Assembly (NCBI GenBank): GCA_030248215.1
Contig: JASANG010003554.1
Coordinates: 56,719 to 120,718, forward strand
Direction: 5' to 3'
From: Enoplolaimus lenunculus
Taxonomy: Eukaryota; Nematoda; Enoplea; Enoplida; Thoracostomopsidae
Length of the DNA: 64,000 nucleotides
In this document: in pieces, positions 19,420-31,722 of the stretch
Numbering within the stretch: the first letter of the stretch is position 1
How the letters are laid out: each line of letters begins with the position of its first letter
Made by a program: the position numbers and the translations under genes
The notes under the pieces: model-generated
What the model saw: only the letters and a program-made list of their open reading frames with translations
Database searches by the model: none
Told to the model about the DNA's origin: nothing

Positions 19420-19740
19420 GAAAAGTACCGGAGCCAGTTGGTGAATGAAATTTGCAGAAGCCAGAGATAAGGCGAAATTACATAGTTAAAATGAAGTGTT
19501 GCCAAATCTTTTGGTTTTTACGCTTTATTTTTTACGAAATCTTGGCAATTTTTCTTTAAAATTGCACCAAAAGTTAATATGAAACGCAGCAAACAAATAA
19601 ATTTTGTAAAAACAATGCAAAATTCAACTACTGTAATTGTCGGAATTATTTAGCAGAAATTCTACCGTAGCCGAAGGTTGATTTTCTGCCTGTGCCATGC
19701 AGTCGATAAGTACTATGGTGCAAGGTGCAACAGGAAAAAC
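19420..19740. mobile_element. Diverged CCGGAG-family MITE
   Basis: Shares order and text with the better copies (TACCGGAGCC, GGCGAAATTA, TTTTTACGCTT, GAAATCTTGGCAA, ACCGTAGCCGAAGG) but is strongly diverged and lacks clean termini. Confidence 0.55.
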
Positions 19741-21508
19741 TAATTTTCAGCACAGTTTCATTTAAAATGTTTACTCGCTATACTTCGACATTTTTCAGTA
19801 TTTGCCATCAAACAAGTTAACCGAGTGTAAACAGCTCAAAATTAGACAGGTATAGTGCAGTTGTCTAAATTCCTATAGATTTCGCAAGCGTTGCTTTTCT
19901 GAAGTATTATCAATTTACCGGAACCGGATAGCGAAAAATCTCATATTTTCCATGGTGGAAGCGCAATTCCGCTTGCGCCACGGTAAAGCTCTACACACAA
20001 AATAAATTGTCTTATATTCAGGAAATATTGTTTGAAATTTAGGACAATTATGTCTTAATACGGACTTGAGACATACATGTCTTGAATTTCAGATTTTAAT
20101 TTCTTAAATTTTTCAGAAATATGGGTCTGATAGTTTTCCGACTTAAAAGTCTGAAATTTAAGACGTTGTTTTATGAACGATTAAGACAAATATTTCTGGG
20201 ATATAAAGCAAATATTTCTAAAATACAAGAAAAATATGTGTGAAATAATAGGCAAGTTTTCCAGGGAAACGACTCCGAAATCGGGGGCTAAAGGTCAAAC
20301 AAATGTATACCCTAATTTGACAATCTAAGATACGTCCAAGACGTAGCTTAGGTCGGAGGAAGCTTGAGCTGAACCTAAAATATACTTGAAATTTGATTAT
20401 TTAGATACACTCTTAACACTATACACGGAGCAACCTTTTCCATACATATAAATCAGAAAATTAGTCTTGTCTAAGACAACTATTTCTTGAAAAGAAGAAG
20501 TTCATTTATGTGCCACTCTAAATCATATTTCAAACTATAAACCAAATCAAACTAAAACCAAACCCAAACCATACCTTAAGGGAATCCCTGGCTCCACTTA
20601 GTCCCTCTTAGAACTTAAGTTAGGTTTAGGCGTTGCTAGAGGGCGTAAAACTTATACAATCTAGGTTATGGCGGCTGTGCCTCAATGTCACTCGATTTGG
20701 GCCCTGCATGGCTGTATGAGTATTGTTGCATATTATCGGTGGCAGAAACTATGAGCTAGTCTAAGTCATTGTTGATGTTGTTGTACTAAGTGGCTGACTG
20801 GTTATTATTGTTGTGGTTAGTTGGTTGTAGAGGCGGAGAAGGCTCTGGACCTAATTTGCGCGGCGGACTCCCAGCTGTGGGTGTCGGTCTGTAGGCAAAT
20901 TAGATCGAGATGCATATCGGATAGCCAGGACTGGAAATCAGTACCATATCATAGCTGAGTAGAAGTTATGGTTGTTGAGTTAAGTTGTTTTCTATCTTTT
21001 TCTTGTTGCATACTTCTGGAACTTACAGAATTTTGCAAAGTTAGAGTTTGTTTCGGGTATTCACGAAGTAATTGGACTAAAGAGTTGCCACGTTGACTGA
21101 CATGTGAGAAAACCGGGATACAGTTGTTGTTTGCTGTGAACAGTTGTTTACCCAGTACGTTACTGGTGTTATGGAGTAATTGGGGGAACGTTGGGGATTC
21201 AAAGAAAACCTGGGGAATTGTAATCTAGAGAATCTAACGGGGTTATGTTTACTATTCTGCATGGGATTGGGCAATTCTAATGGGGTTAGTTTGGTCGGAA
21301 AATTTTGTGTATCTCTAACGTGGTTAAAGTGCACGGTTTAGTAGTTGTGGATTCTGGAACGTAATTCTAGTAACGGGTTTAGGATTGCACAACTTTCTTG
21401 TGACTTGGAAAATATTGGTATATTTGTGAGCTAGTGGCAGGATTAAACAGAATTCAAGCACAGGTCACTAAGGATTTCGGATCAGGCTACATGCTACAAT
21501 TAGGACAT

Positions 21509-21552
21509 TGCATCTGTGCCGTAATTGTGTTGCATCTGTGCCGTAATTGTGT
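21509..21552. repeat. 22-bp direct duplication
   Basis: Two adjacent identical copies of TGCATCTGTGCCGTAATTGT plus GT (21509-21530 and 21531-21552). Confidence 0.9.
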
Positions 21553-21774
21553 ATAATCGCTGCCTCACATTGATATTCGGGTGGGACAATACACATTAAC
21601 CGGTCGCGTCGCTAAGTCAGAACGGTTGCGTACATCGGGGTAGAACAAATACGGAGTTATTATTTAAGGGCCTTAAATCTAGCAGATCACGAACTTCTCA
21701 CAAAGGCTATTAATGGATGAAATACCAAACACTTGTATTGATATTTAGGAAAGTACGATTCTTGAAATTTCAAG

Positions 21775-21855
21775 CAGGGTGCAACCGGAATTCCGGTTCC
21801 GGCATTTCTTCACCTTCTGGTTCCGGTAAATATTGCCGTATTAAAATTTGGTGGG
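21775..21855. mobile_element. CCGGAG-family MITE, 5' fragment
   Basis: Starts AGCAGGGTGCAACCGGAA and continues with GGTTCCGG-type hexamers, then breaks off; a truncated relative of the nested cluster that follows. Confidence 0.5.
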
Positions 21856-22116
21856 TGGAAATTAAAATATTTTGCTAAAAATGACGATGAAATTTAAATA
21901 ATTTCATTAGTATAGTATCAGAGTACAACCGTCCGGCTTCGGCAGAAAAGCAGCTTCCGGCTCCGGTAGGATATTTGCCGGAGGCTCCGGCAATTTCGGT
22001 TGTAAAGTTTTGCATAATTTTGCAAAATTTACCTGTTTGGCGCGTTTCATTTTACTTTGGTCACAATTTTTAGCAAAAAATTGCGCAAAATCAAACAACT
22101 TGACAACATATTACAG

Positions 22117-22470
22117 CAGGGTACAACCGGAGGTTTGCCTCCGGCTCCGACTGAAAATCGGCCTCCGGCTCCAGTAAAACTTTGACCGGAGGTTCCGGCA
22201 ATTTCGGTAGTAAAATTTTGCGTAGTTTTGCAAATGTTATCTGTTTAGCGCGTTTCGTTTTACTTTTGTCACAATTTTCAACAAAGAATTTCCGAAATTT
22301 CGCAGAAAATTAGCGTAATACCAAACAACTTAACAACATATTGCACATACTTGCTAAAATTAACTAACTAACCATTATTTTTACTAAGTACCTAATTTCG
22401 CCTCACCTTCGGCTACGGCAAGTTTCGTTGACCTCCGGCTCCGGTATTTTTCACCTCCGGTTGCACCCTG
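22117..22470. mobile_element. hAT-type MITE, nested copy 1
   Basis: The cleanest copy of the CCGGAG family: 354 bp, ends CAGGGTACAACCGGAGGT and ACCTCCGGTTGCACCCTG, inverted repeats matching 17 of 18. Flanks TATTACAG (22109-22116) and TATTGCAG (22471-22478) are an 8-bp duplication with one change, in the same text of the host copy. Confidence 0.9.
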
Positions 22471-22498
22471 TATTGCAGATATTTGCTAAAATTAACCA

Positions 22499-22756
22499 AA
22501 AGGGTGCAACCGGAGGTGAAAAATACCGGAGCCGGAGGTCAACGAAACTTGCCGAAGCCGGAGGTGAGGCGAAATTAGGTAGTAAAAATGATCGTTAATT
22601 AGTTAATTTTAGTCAATATCTGCAATGTGTTGTTAAGTTGTCTGGTTTTACGCTAACTTTCTGCGAAACTTCAAAAATTCTTCCCTTTAAATTGACAAAA
22701 ATAAAACGAAACCGGAACCGATTTTGTGCCGGAGCCGGACCTCCAGTTGTACCCTG
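22499..22756. mobile_element. hAT-type MITE, nested copy 2 (opposite orientation, shorter)
   Basis: AGGGTGCAACCGGAGGTGAAAA at the left and CTCCAGTTGTACCCTG at the right, oriented opposite to nested copy 1. At 258 bp it lacks part of one subterminal region. The flanks share TTAACC (TTAACCAA left, TTAACCAT right, offset by four bases), a partial trace of the target duplication. Confidence 0.7.
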
Positions 22757-23435
22757 CTATTTAACCATAATTTTTACTACCGAATTTTGCTAACCTCCGT
22801 CTCCGGCAAGTCTCGGTGACCTCCGGCTCCGCTATTTTTCACCTCCGGTTGCACCCGGTATAGTATGCAAACCTTGACAACCGCCGAAAATAAACCATGC
22901 AAGGTAGATTTCGCTTCCGTGACTTATGGAATGAATTTTTTGGTGGCATGTCTATCACTGTATTTTACTAGAATAGATCATATTTCGGTAGGGTACAAGT
23001 AATAAGTTTCCTATCACTCTCGTCTCACAGCGTAGTAATGTAACACACCACGAAATTTTAATCAAAATAACTGCTATTCAACAGACACAGCAATTAAAAC
23101 GTTCAGTATTAAACATTAATAAAGATTACAAATTTTAATGGAAAAGATCAAAATCGTTCGCTTACAGCTTACTGTTCTGAGGCTCCATAGCCTTCAAAAA
23201 TCACTTCGCCACGTGTTCAGCTGCATACAGTTTCGAGGTTATTTACGGTAAAATTCCAATCAAATATGTGCAAATAACTTGTCTTATCAACCCCTGACTA
23301 TCATATCAGGAACTGACCAATTACTTTGTTGTTACTTAATTGGTATGTAAAAGTTTGTAAATATAAAGTATGCGGGATATAACATATAAAACCAATATAT
23401 TATCCGTAATTTACGGTTGATAAGCAAAGCACTCC

Positions 23436-23605
23436 GCTCGGGCGCGTAGCCAGAGGTCGGCTAGGTGGTCTCAGCCATCCTAGATGAATTTCACCCCCAT
23501 TGAAAATTTTCAACCTTGCTTGTAAGTCATCGAAAACCCTTGTATGCCCCTCCTGAATATACTTTCGTCCTTTAGCAAGGTGAGCTTGTTACGGGCTTGA
23601 CTCAA
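23436..23605. repeat. GCGTAGCC-family dispersed repeat
   Basis: The core text GAAAATTTTCAACCTTGCTTG..CCTTGTATGCCCCTCCTGAA..TAGCAAGGTGAGC recurs at about 49012-49260, 51466-51606 and 54820-54965. The ends resemble GCGTAGCCAG, as in many small hAT-like elements. Confidence 0.6.
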
Positions 23606-26357
23606 CTACGCAACTGATCCCCAAATTCAGAGATCACAGAATAGCCATGTAAAAGACCTTCACAAATTACCGTTCATAATAATACAATAGGTTACACAGG
23701 CCGAGCAGCATCATAATAATTACACCATTCACAATAACTTTATTCGTATTGGACCACATTTATGTAAAACCCCGAAACTTTTCACACCACAAAATCGTTT
23801 AAGATATAATCCCCCAGGCGGTCTAACTTTCCAACAAAACTGCCCGTTTTCTCTTGTTGGTGCTTAGTTCACGTGCTTGCATTTCAGACCCCATCCACGG
23901 GCGTGATAAACCCGCAAAAGCACCAATAATTCATCTTCAGGCATCTTAAACTCAATACAAAAGTACAAAACGCAATCACTTTTAGTGCCGTTGCAGCGTG
24001 AGACGCAAGATAAATCAGATATATAAAAAATTCATGACGTGGATAAAGACTAAAACCTTTTGTGTGCCCAAGTAGGCAGATCATTTCGCAACGCACCAGT
24101 GTGTAAATGCTTTGGCTGTAAGTATTAGAAAGTAGACGCCTCAACCATAACCTATTAACTATACTACGTATATAAATCAGTTTTATCCGGTCTTCTGTTT
24201 ATTTACATCAAAACTTAACGGTTTATAACCGCATAATTGACATAAAAACCTTCCGAGATGGCACTTCGTTTCCAAATTGAAGACTAGGTTAAGCGACACA
24301 GAAACTGAGAAATGTTAATAGCGGTCGTCAGGAGCGTATCCAATGGGAGGGATAGAGTGATTCCTCTGCAAAAATTTCTAAAAAACGATATGGAGTACTT
24401 TTGTTGGCTTTACAATATTTGCTGGCTGGATGTTATGTAGGATCCATAAATGAGGTTATACTTGCCTAGATGCCATAAAATAGCGGAATAAACAATAAAA
24501 TGGAAGACAACAGGACAACATGTGTAAATATTATTTAGTCACATACCTACAATATATACAGATAAAAAAACTGTCACGTGAAATTGTACATCATCTGTGT
24601 TTATGACGTATTGTCATGTGACGCATTACAGATATAACTATTGTACAAACAGCTCTGGCGAACAATTTCTAAACAGTACCGACAAAGTAAACGAAATAGC
24701 TAAAATTCAACGAAAAGTAAGAGTATTATTATCAGGTCAGTAAACTAAATTTTTAATTATATACGTAGAATAAATCGGTGTTTTCGTACACATTTCCCCT
24801 ATGATACTTAGGTTCAGGCAGGCTTATGCTGAGTATTGCACTTTTGAAGAAAAATTTTAAAACATTATTTTGTACCGTATCACCACACGCAAAAGGTCAA
24901 ACCACATCTTTGCAAGTTTTGTACAGGGGTTTTCAGACACGGTACTTATCAGTTGCAAAGTAAAAACCCCTTAGCCCTTCGCAATTTATAGAACTTAACC
25001 CTGCCCATTTTATGCCCATATTTCTGAGCAAACATTTTTCATTTATAATCGCATTGCAAAGAAGCATAGCTCTTGTTGGAAGTTCTCGTATAAAAAATCT
25101 CCAAGGGAAACAATGTCTGCTGTGAAAGCCACCATATGCCACGTAAACATATATCAGGGCATATATTTTTCAACGGGCGGTTTTGTTTGTTGATTAAGCC
25201 ACCGTCTGTAAAACGCAAACAAAATAAAAGCGTTCTTCTTTCAGGCTACCGACATACACATATCACAATATTTTGTACGCTAAAACAAATAAATCATCCA
25301 ACTTTTATTTCAGCAAATATTTCGGTCGTCATACAAAATAGTCTACAAAACTACCAAAACATTACAGTTTGATTAATACTAGGATTCACTTTGACTATGC
25401 ATTTGCGGTATGCGAACAACCAAAACATATCTACATTAAAAAGCAGCACTTATCCAAAGAAAATACTAACGGAGGAGCATCTACAGATAAAAGACAGCTA
25501 TAAATCGACCGACGCCCATATTTTCACATGTGGTTTACATTTCCATAACATAAAACTATACGTTTTGCTGAATCTCGGCACACATACTTTTGTATAAATT
25601 TTTGTAATCTTGAATTGCAAGATGTTATAAAAACCACGCTTAGAAAACATTAGGGAGGATTCTTGCACACTTTTTTCCACATTAAAGGTCAAGGCTTATC
25701 CTTAAGCAATTGCATACGCATAGGTAAGCGTTTTCCTAAATATAAGCCTATACGCGAGGTATTCAAAGCGTACAAGAGCCAATATTAGTTGTAAAATGTG
25801 ATGCTGTTGTGGTTGCCATCAGAGTTCAATCGGATAAATACCAAAAATTCTGGAGTCGAATGCTTCAATATTGTTTCAACAAAAATTTAAACTAAATCAA
25901 CGTAATTCTGTACCATATACTTGCTATTAATTGTTTCAACAAGACCCATAGTAACAAAATGTTCTTCAAAGGTATTTTTCACGCCAATTCGAAGAAAATT
26001 CACAACCAAATATTGTGATTTTGCTTGAAAATAATAGTATTATATAGTTATGATATAGCTTTCGCCAATAAATAACCGACAATGTAGAATACGGGCCGAA
26101 TGTCGATTTTTTGCCAGAACCGAATATCAGGTTGTGTTCAACTTCCGATAATGATTTCAATGCACAAAAACGTAAAGAAGTGTGAGTCGAGATCACTAAC
26201 GGCAGCTACCGTAACATAAACACAATGGTTTACAAAATCATACATACATACATACATACATACCAATATATAGGTAGATATATACTGTCTAAATTATACA
26301 CAGAACAACGACATTACCATTTCAACAACCTAAGAAATATATAATAGTAGTTACTGC

Positions 26358-26687
26358 TAGGGTGACACCGATTCTATGATTTGACCGAATCCGAATACAC
26401 TGCTAATTTGTCGAATCCGAAACCGAATCCGAATCTTGCATGTTGCAAATTTCAGTTATATCTATAATTTGTTTCAGAATATCAACGCAATGCCAGCCGA
26501 ATAACTTTTAAACGTTAAAATATTTCCCGCCCGACCTAGTTTTAGATTTGAGACGTGGAACAAAAATTTTTTATTAATATAACAAGATATTTAAAATTTT
26601 TATTGTTTAAAACTACAAAAACGTATTGCTGAACACCGTTGTATTCGGCTTTTTCTCAACCGAATCCGAACCTTTGTTGCCACCCTG
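26358..26687. mobile_element. hAT-type MITE, CGAATC family
   Basis: Starts TAGGGTGACACCGATTC and ends GTTGCCACCCTG. Flanks GTTACTGC (26350-26357) and GCTGCTGC (26688-26695) match 6 of 8. Both subterminal regions carry CCGAATCCGAA-type hexamers. It lies about 110 bp 3' of the TMEM229-like stop codon. Confidence 0.7.
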
Positions 26688-26797
26688 GCTGCTGCAAATA
26701 TCATCAATTGTCATTTTTGGCACCCTGTTGCTGCGCTGCTAACAACCGAACCTAAAACAGTTTGATAAATAATACGTAATTCCAAATAAATTTTAAA

Positions 26798-27671
26798 TCA
26801 CTCCCATTTATGTCGTATTGGTTCAAATGCTTGCATTTGGTCCTCCGGTGTAGTCTCGTCATAAAATAATCTTAGTGTCCGTTTAATAACATACAATTCC
26901 GCAACGATGCATCCTACGTACCACAGTGGAATGTATTCTAGGGTGACGACACCATATATGTGATAATTAAACCACGGTTCGTAATCCCAGCCGTTCGCTT
27001 CAAATTGCTTCAAAATCGCACCCCAAGTGAATTCGTTAAAATACGTCCACAGTGTGTAGATAATTGCCCGAACAAATACGTTATACCGATTTCGATATCG
27101 TCTATAAAACCATTCCATGCCGAGAAGACAAAAGCCGTAGATGAAAAACACTGGAATGTGAGTGTATCCCTAAAGCAACCGTTTGAAAAATTCAGTAAAC
27201 TTTATAAAGGACAGAAGGAATACATATCTGTAACCTAAATATCACGTTTTTTGAGTTTTGAAACACTACGACATAATAGTAAGACTGCTTCATGAGTGAC
27301 TACCATTGAGAAAATTACAGTCCGAATTATAACACAGTGTCAAACAATCTGATTGGATTGTATAAATTAATTTATGGCACAAGAGGTCAGCTGCTAAAGC
27401 GTGCTGCCTAATACTGTTCAACGAATCAAATCCAGGTAGCACAGTGTTCCTAAGAAACAACTTTTGTTAAAAAGTATTGAATACCAGTTGCTTTAAACAT
27501 TTGCTTTTCCCTTGATTTAATGCCCAAAATGCTTACCTGTAACTTAATATTGCGATCAACAAACAGGTGAAACAGTCCTGTATAAGTTACTTCTGCAGCA
27601 AAACTATGCAAACCATACACGTATAACCGACCCAGAACCGACAGTGGTCGAATATTATTGTTTGTAGCCAT
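26798..27671 (-). CDS. TMEM229-like four-helix membrane protein (two exons, complete)
   Basis: CDS is complement(26798-27169, 27537-27671): ATG at 27671, intron 27170-27536 (donor GTAAGC, acceptor TGCTTTAG, phase 0), TGA at 26798-26800. The product is 168 aa, about the length of vertebrate TMEM229B. Recognisable family blocks are GRLYVYGLHSFAAEV (residues 14-28), VFFIYGFCLLGMEWFY (52-67), YTLWTYFNEFTWG (83-95), WDY (106-108) and GVVTLEYIPLWYVG (118-131). Four membrane segments lie at about 14-38, 50-67, 79-99 and 118-140, with an acidic/basic tail. The biochemical function of this family is not established. I chose the ATG at MATNNN rather than the in-frame upstream ATG (27707) because homology begins soon after it. 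Confidence 0.85.
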
Positions 27672-27766
27672 TGCCTTTAAATTATGTAAGTCACGATAAA
27701 TCCACACGATTAATGATTTATATATTCATGAAATATAGAGAAATAGAATAAACAATACGTAAGTAC

Positions 27767-28103
27767 CAGGGTGGGTGGCAACAAAAGTTTCGATTCGGAT
27801 TCGGCCCAATTTTGCGGCTTGGATTCCGATTCGGTAGTAAAGGAGCAAAATTCAAAAGCCGAATCTATTAATGTTGGGCAATCTTTGTTTTCCATTTTCA
27901 AACAATAAAAAACTTAAATAACTTGTTATATAAATTATTTTTTGCATCTGGTTGCAAATCTCAGACCTGAGGTGGGGAGCGAAATATGCTAACGTGCAAG
28001 AGTTTACGTGCCTGAAATTTGCAAAATGCGAGGTTCAGATTTGGCTAAGACAAATTAGCAACGGAGTCGGATTCGGTCAAGTTCTGGATTCGGTGCCACT
28101 CTG
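27767..28103. mobile_element. hAT-type MITE, CGAATC family
   Basis: Starts CAGGGTGGGTGGCAACAAAAG, ends TTCGGTGCCACTCTG. Flanks GTAAGTAC (27759-27766) and GTAAGTCT (28104-28111) match 6 of 8. Subterminal GATTCGGATTCGG motifs match the 26358-26687 copy. It sits about 95 bp upstream of the TMEM229-like ATG, so it may lie in that gene's promoter. Confidence 0.75.
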
Positions 28104-30470
28104 GTAAGTCTATGTATAAAAATTGGACCAATGCATTCTACTGATGCACATGATATAAAGTGCCCCGAAGACAGCATATTCACAGAGGCCGCAACCGGGG
28201 TTGAGACTGCAAGCATGTGAGAAATGATTTGCCGTTATATGAATATGTAATATAGTGCCGTGCACTGTATGTATTCCATTCGACAGCATACGGTCAACGT
28301 ATAGTACAGTCAGTGTGGAGGGAAGTAAACAAGTACTCGATTTTAACTAGTCCACGTATTACATTTAGTCCAAAATACGGGCAAAACATTGCTACCCCTT
28401 TCTTCAACTCAAATTACCTCAGATAATCGCAATTGTTTATTGCCTTTTTACCTCTTCGGTCTCGATTTGCAAACTACCGAGACGCAGAAAAAGCGAGACC
28501 GAGATCAGCGAAATCCCGAGAACACCGCCCATCCTTGACGCTCAATATCTTTATTTGGTTACAATAACGCTGGAAAATCAGATAAAGATTACCAGTTATA
28601 TGAGGGCGTAACAATATATCTCAGCATATTCCTATTATTCCTAAAGCGAAGTCTAAACTTCCGCTTAAAAATAAGTCTGTAACTAAGCCAAAGCCTTCTC
28701 ATAAATAATAGCCTTAGTTATAGTCTGGGATGGGCAGTTTGAGCCAATTTTTGGTCACCACAAAAAAACTAAAATCTTCAAAATAAATTATTTCAAAGTG
28801 CTTTGTTTGTTTTGTTTTGCGTTTTTTCATTGTTTTTTGTGCCCTTATTTTTTTGTTTTGAATTTTAATAATTTTTGTAAATAAATAACAGAAAATATAT
28901 GTGCTCGTGGAATTTTTGAGTGACAGGAAATTAATTTACGAAGAAATCATAATTAGCGCGCTCAAATAATAATTCAAATAGTAATATGATACGATTTACG
29001 AAGCCAGAATACAAACAATAAAGGAATATGACACTGAATAAAACAACGAAGTAAATATCCGGCTCTGGTCGAATAAATTATCCGGCTCCGGCATTTCTGG
29101 TTTCCGATCGTATCCTGGTACGAAAGTACAACACTAAAATAATTGCAATTATACATTTCTAAAAGGGCTTAACACACTATTTTCATTTCCCATTTACTAG
29201 CTAAGTCAATAAACTGTGTTGCTTTTAAATCAAAATAAATGAACAAATTGTTAGTAAACCTTGCAGTTTAGCAGCCTAAACGCTAAACTGCTAACTGTTT
29301 GACAAATCGCAAAGCATAAAGCGAACTAGGTCATGCAATTTACGCCTCAGCAGAAAACTCCTTGGTCTTTCGGAGGTATTCCGTATTTAAACTAACTTCT
29401 GTGTTTCGTAGGCAAATCAACAATTCGCGCTTTTGTACGTTTTCCTCAACAATGTGCATGAAATTGTGAAGATTCTAAATATTTCTGTTAAAAATTTTGC
29501 TTCTGTTTCAACAATGAATATTGGAAAAACTTAAAAATTAACACAAAATCACAACTTGCAAAACAGTAATGTTTGTTTGCGGAGAATCCCGTATTCTTTC
29601 AGCCTAGTTCTTGTTAACAGTTGGCGCCGATTCTTGGTTCATTATGATTGTATGGCATTCAATCAGCCTGTAATTAGTGATTTTCGGTTTTTATTAATGC
29701 TGTTGCAATAATATTGAAAAGAACACGCTATGCTGTTTTCGACTCTGTATGCTACCCTCAACAAAACCAATAGAACCTTAGTGTCGAAGAAAATTTTATT
29801 TCCTACTTTATGTGAATGTTAATTCAAGCAGCTAATTTGAAAAAATTTGTTACCAGTATGAAGCAGCGAAACATAAACATCATAGGGGAAATATTTCCTG
29901 AAGCTATTCCAAGTGTTGCAAAGATTCTTTGTAGTTTGTTGTCTTCAGTTATTCAACAATTACCGTCTTGTAGATTGCACAAACACGACTCTCACTTTAT
30001 ATATAGGGGAAACTTTCTCAGTGTTTGAAGTATACAGAGATTCTTCGTGAATGCTCGCATTTTTATAAATGCGTATACTTTAACTTTATTCGCAGTTCAC
30101 TGGCACAACAGAATCGGAAACTTTTCTACTTCTACGCAGGGTGATACCATTTCAAATTTCTGGTTAACCATATATTTTATAAGAAATAAACTTGTGTGTT
30201 AATAAAATATAAGGTAAATCTAGGAAACACTGCAGTTCAGTTTATTAATTCTTTAACCGAAATCGCACGCAGTTACTCATTTTTCTCAAAAATTGTCAGC
30301 ATACGTTACAATGTTGACCGTTAAGGTTATGTTTCAGTTTCAGTTCGAAAAATTTGACGTATTTCGTTTTGTTTTGTTGTTTTTGCTGTAACAAGTCACA
30401 ATCAGGAAATAGCATGCCAAGCGATTGTATTTGTGGCAGTTCAACGGTGCTGTTGTCTCGTATAACTCAC

Positions 30471-30615
30471 CACTGCGGCAGCTGTATCTGACTGGGTACA
30501 ACTCAGTTACCAGATGAATACCAGCACTCTTTAGCGTGATGATTGCAATAAGTTTCAATAGCCTATATAAAGATATGCTGATTGCTGGGTCTTCCACGTT
30601 ATACTGTCTACGCAA
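30471..30615 (-). CDS. Isolated exon-like segment, unrecognised
   Basis: On the minus strand an excellent acceptor (TTTTTTGCAG) precedes a 145-bp open frame ending at a strong donor (GTGAGT), phase 0 in and phase 1 out. The peptide includes YNVEDPAISISLYRLLKLIA and later VTELYPVRYSC, which looks like real protein composition. I do not recognise the family and found no partner exon nearby. Confidence 0.35.
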
Positions 30616-30784
30616 CTGCAAAAAAGTCCACACATTTAAAAGCTGCAACGGCGTTACAAAATAATATCGTTCTTTATGGTATCAAGACTAATAATTTAGT
30701 GTGTTTTGTCGGTAGTTTCATCGAAGGGAGTAGGGAAAACGTGGACACTGTTTGGACATAGCGTTTGACAAAAAGAGTTCTTTT

Positions 30785-31156
30785 CAGGGTACAACCGGAG
30801 GTCTGCCTCCGGCTCCGGCTGCGGCATAGAAAATCGGCCCCCGGCTCCGGCTCCGGTAGAATTTTTGCCGGAGGTTCCGGCAGTTTCGGTAGTAAAGTTT
30901 TGCATAATTTTTGCAAAATTTATCAGTTTGGGGCGTTTCATTTCATTATTGTCTCAATTTTCAGGAACCAATTTCCGAAATTTCGCAGAAAATTAGCGTA
31001 AAACCAAACAATTTAACAACATATTGCAGATATTAAGCTTATTAACCATCATTTTTACTGCCTAATTTCGCCTAACCACCGGTTCCGCCTCGACAAGTTT
31101 CGTTGACCTCCAGCTCAACCTTCTGCTCCGGTATTTTCACCTCCGGTTGCACCCTG
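30785..31156. mobile_element. hAT-type MITE, CCGGAG family
   Basis: Starts CAGGGTACAACCGGAGGTCT and ends CCTCCGGTTGCACCCTG; 372 bp, full-length relative of 22117-22470. The flanks share only GTTC, so the target duplication is degraded or one end is shifted. Confidence 0.75.
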
Positions 31157-31722
31157 GTTCCGGCGAATATGTGCGTAACAGTAGATCATGCGTATTCCTA
31201 AGCCTAAGCCTGCGCGTTGCAAAAATGTGTTCCTAAGCCTAAGCTTAAGCTTACGCACTTAGCCTAAGCAAAATATTGCAATCTAGAATCTAAACCCACT
31301 GTTTTATAGACCCACCAGAAACCTTTACGCCCCTTAAAGTAACATGAGACCTCGATGCAGCTATACTATATGGCCCTTTGTCTATTTATGTGCGAACATC
31401 CATATGCCAGTTCATAAAAAATACTTCTATTTTAAAAGACGCAGAGCAAATCTGTGAATGGACTGCAGCAAAATTACAAAAAATGCAGAAGATTATGTGG
31501 CATTGGAAAAATTGTACAATTTTTGCAATACACTATAAATCAATGCAATACAATAAAATAATGATTTGCACAAAAAGGTGCAGTAATGCAGTGAAAAAGT
31601 GTTGCTGTTTTAGTGGCTGTGAAATTTGTTATAAAAACAATACATTAATAATAGCATCGGTATTAATAACGTGCGCTTTGTGTCAGATCAAAACTGGTTG
31701 CTCGAAAAAAACAACTCGCCAC

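Larger units (their letters stand above)
21919..22858. mobile_element. hAT-type MITE (host copy) interrupted by two younger copies
   Basis: The outer element begins CAGAGTACAACCG and ends CGGTTGCACCCGG, and is flanked by a perfect 8-bp duplication, TATAGTAT at 21911-21918 and 22859-22866. Its own sequence is 21919-22116, 22471-22498 and about 22757-22858; the gaps are two inserted relatives. Removing them rejoins family text (..CAACATATTGCAG-ATATTTGCTAAAATTAACC-ATAATTTTTACTA..). The 8-bp duplication and CAGGGT-like ends point to the hAT superfamily. Confidence 0.85.
15745..26797. other. Gene-poor, repeat-rich intergenic region
   Basis: No supported gene. Contents: TTAGGC-type hexamer arrays (about 15905-16010, 16935-17040), AAGTACTTAAGT-rich text (17070-17480), a triplicated CTCAGAATTTTTTGTGATA unit (18325-18460), a diverged CCGGAG MITE (19420-19740), GTCTTAAATTTCAGAC-type repeats (20000-20260), a 22-bp direct duplication at 21509-21552, the nested MITE cluster (21775-22858), a GCGTAGCC-family repeat (23436-23605), CATA repeats (26242-26265) and a CGAATC-type MITE (26358-26687). 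Confidence 0.55.

Noticed and set aside
20680-21334. Non-LTR retrotransposon endonuclease fragment on the minus strand
   Set aside because: A short stretch with SWLSDMHLDLICLQ resembles the LQE block of LINE endonucleases, but the frame is closed on both sides and the catalytic Glu reads Thr; one motif is not enough.
21781-22860. CRISPR-like or satellite array suggested by repeated CCGGCTCCGG motifs
   Set aside because: The repeats are subterminal parts of MITEs with terminal inverted repeats and target duplications; there is no regular repeat-spacer pattern.
23884-25142. Short minus-strand frames with hydrophobic stretches
   Set aside because: No consistent splice phases linking them and no conserved motif.
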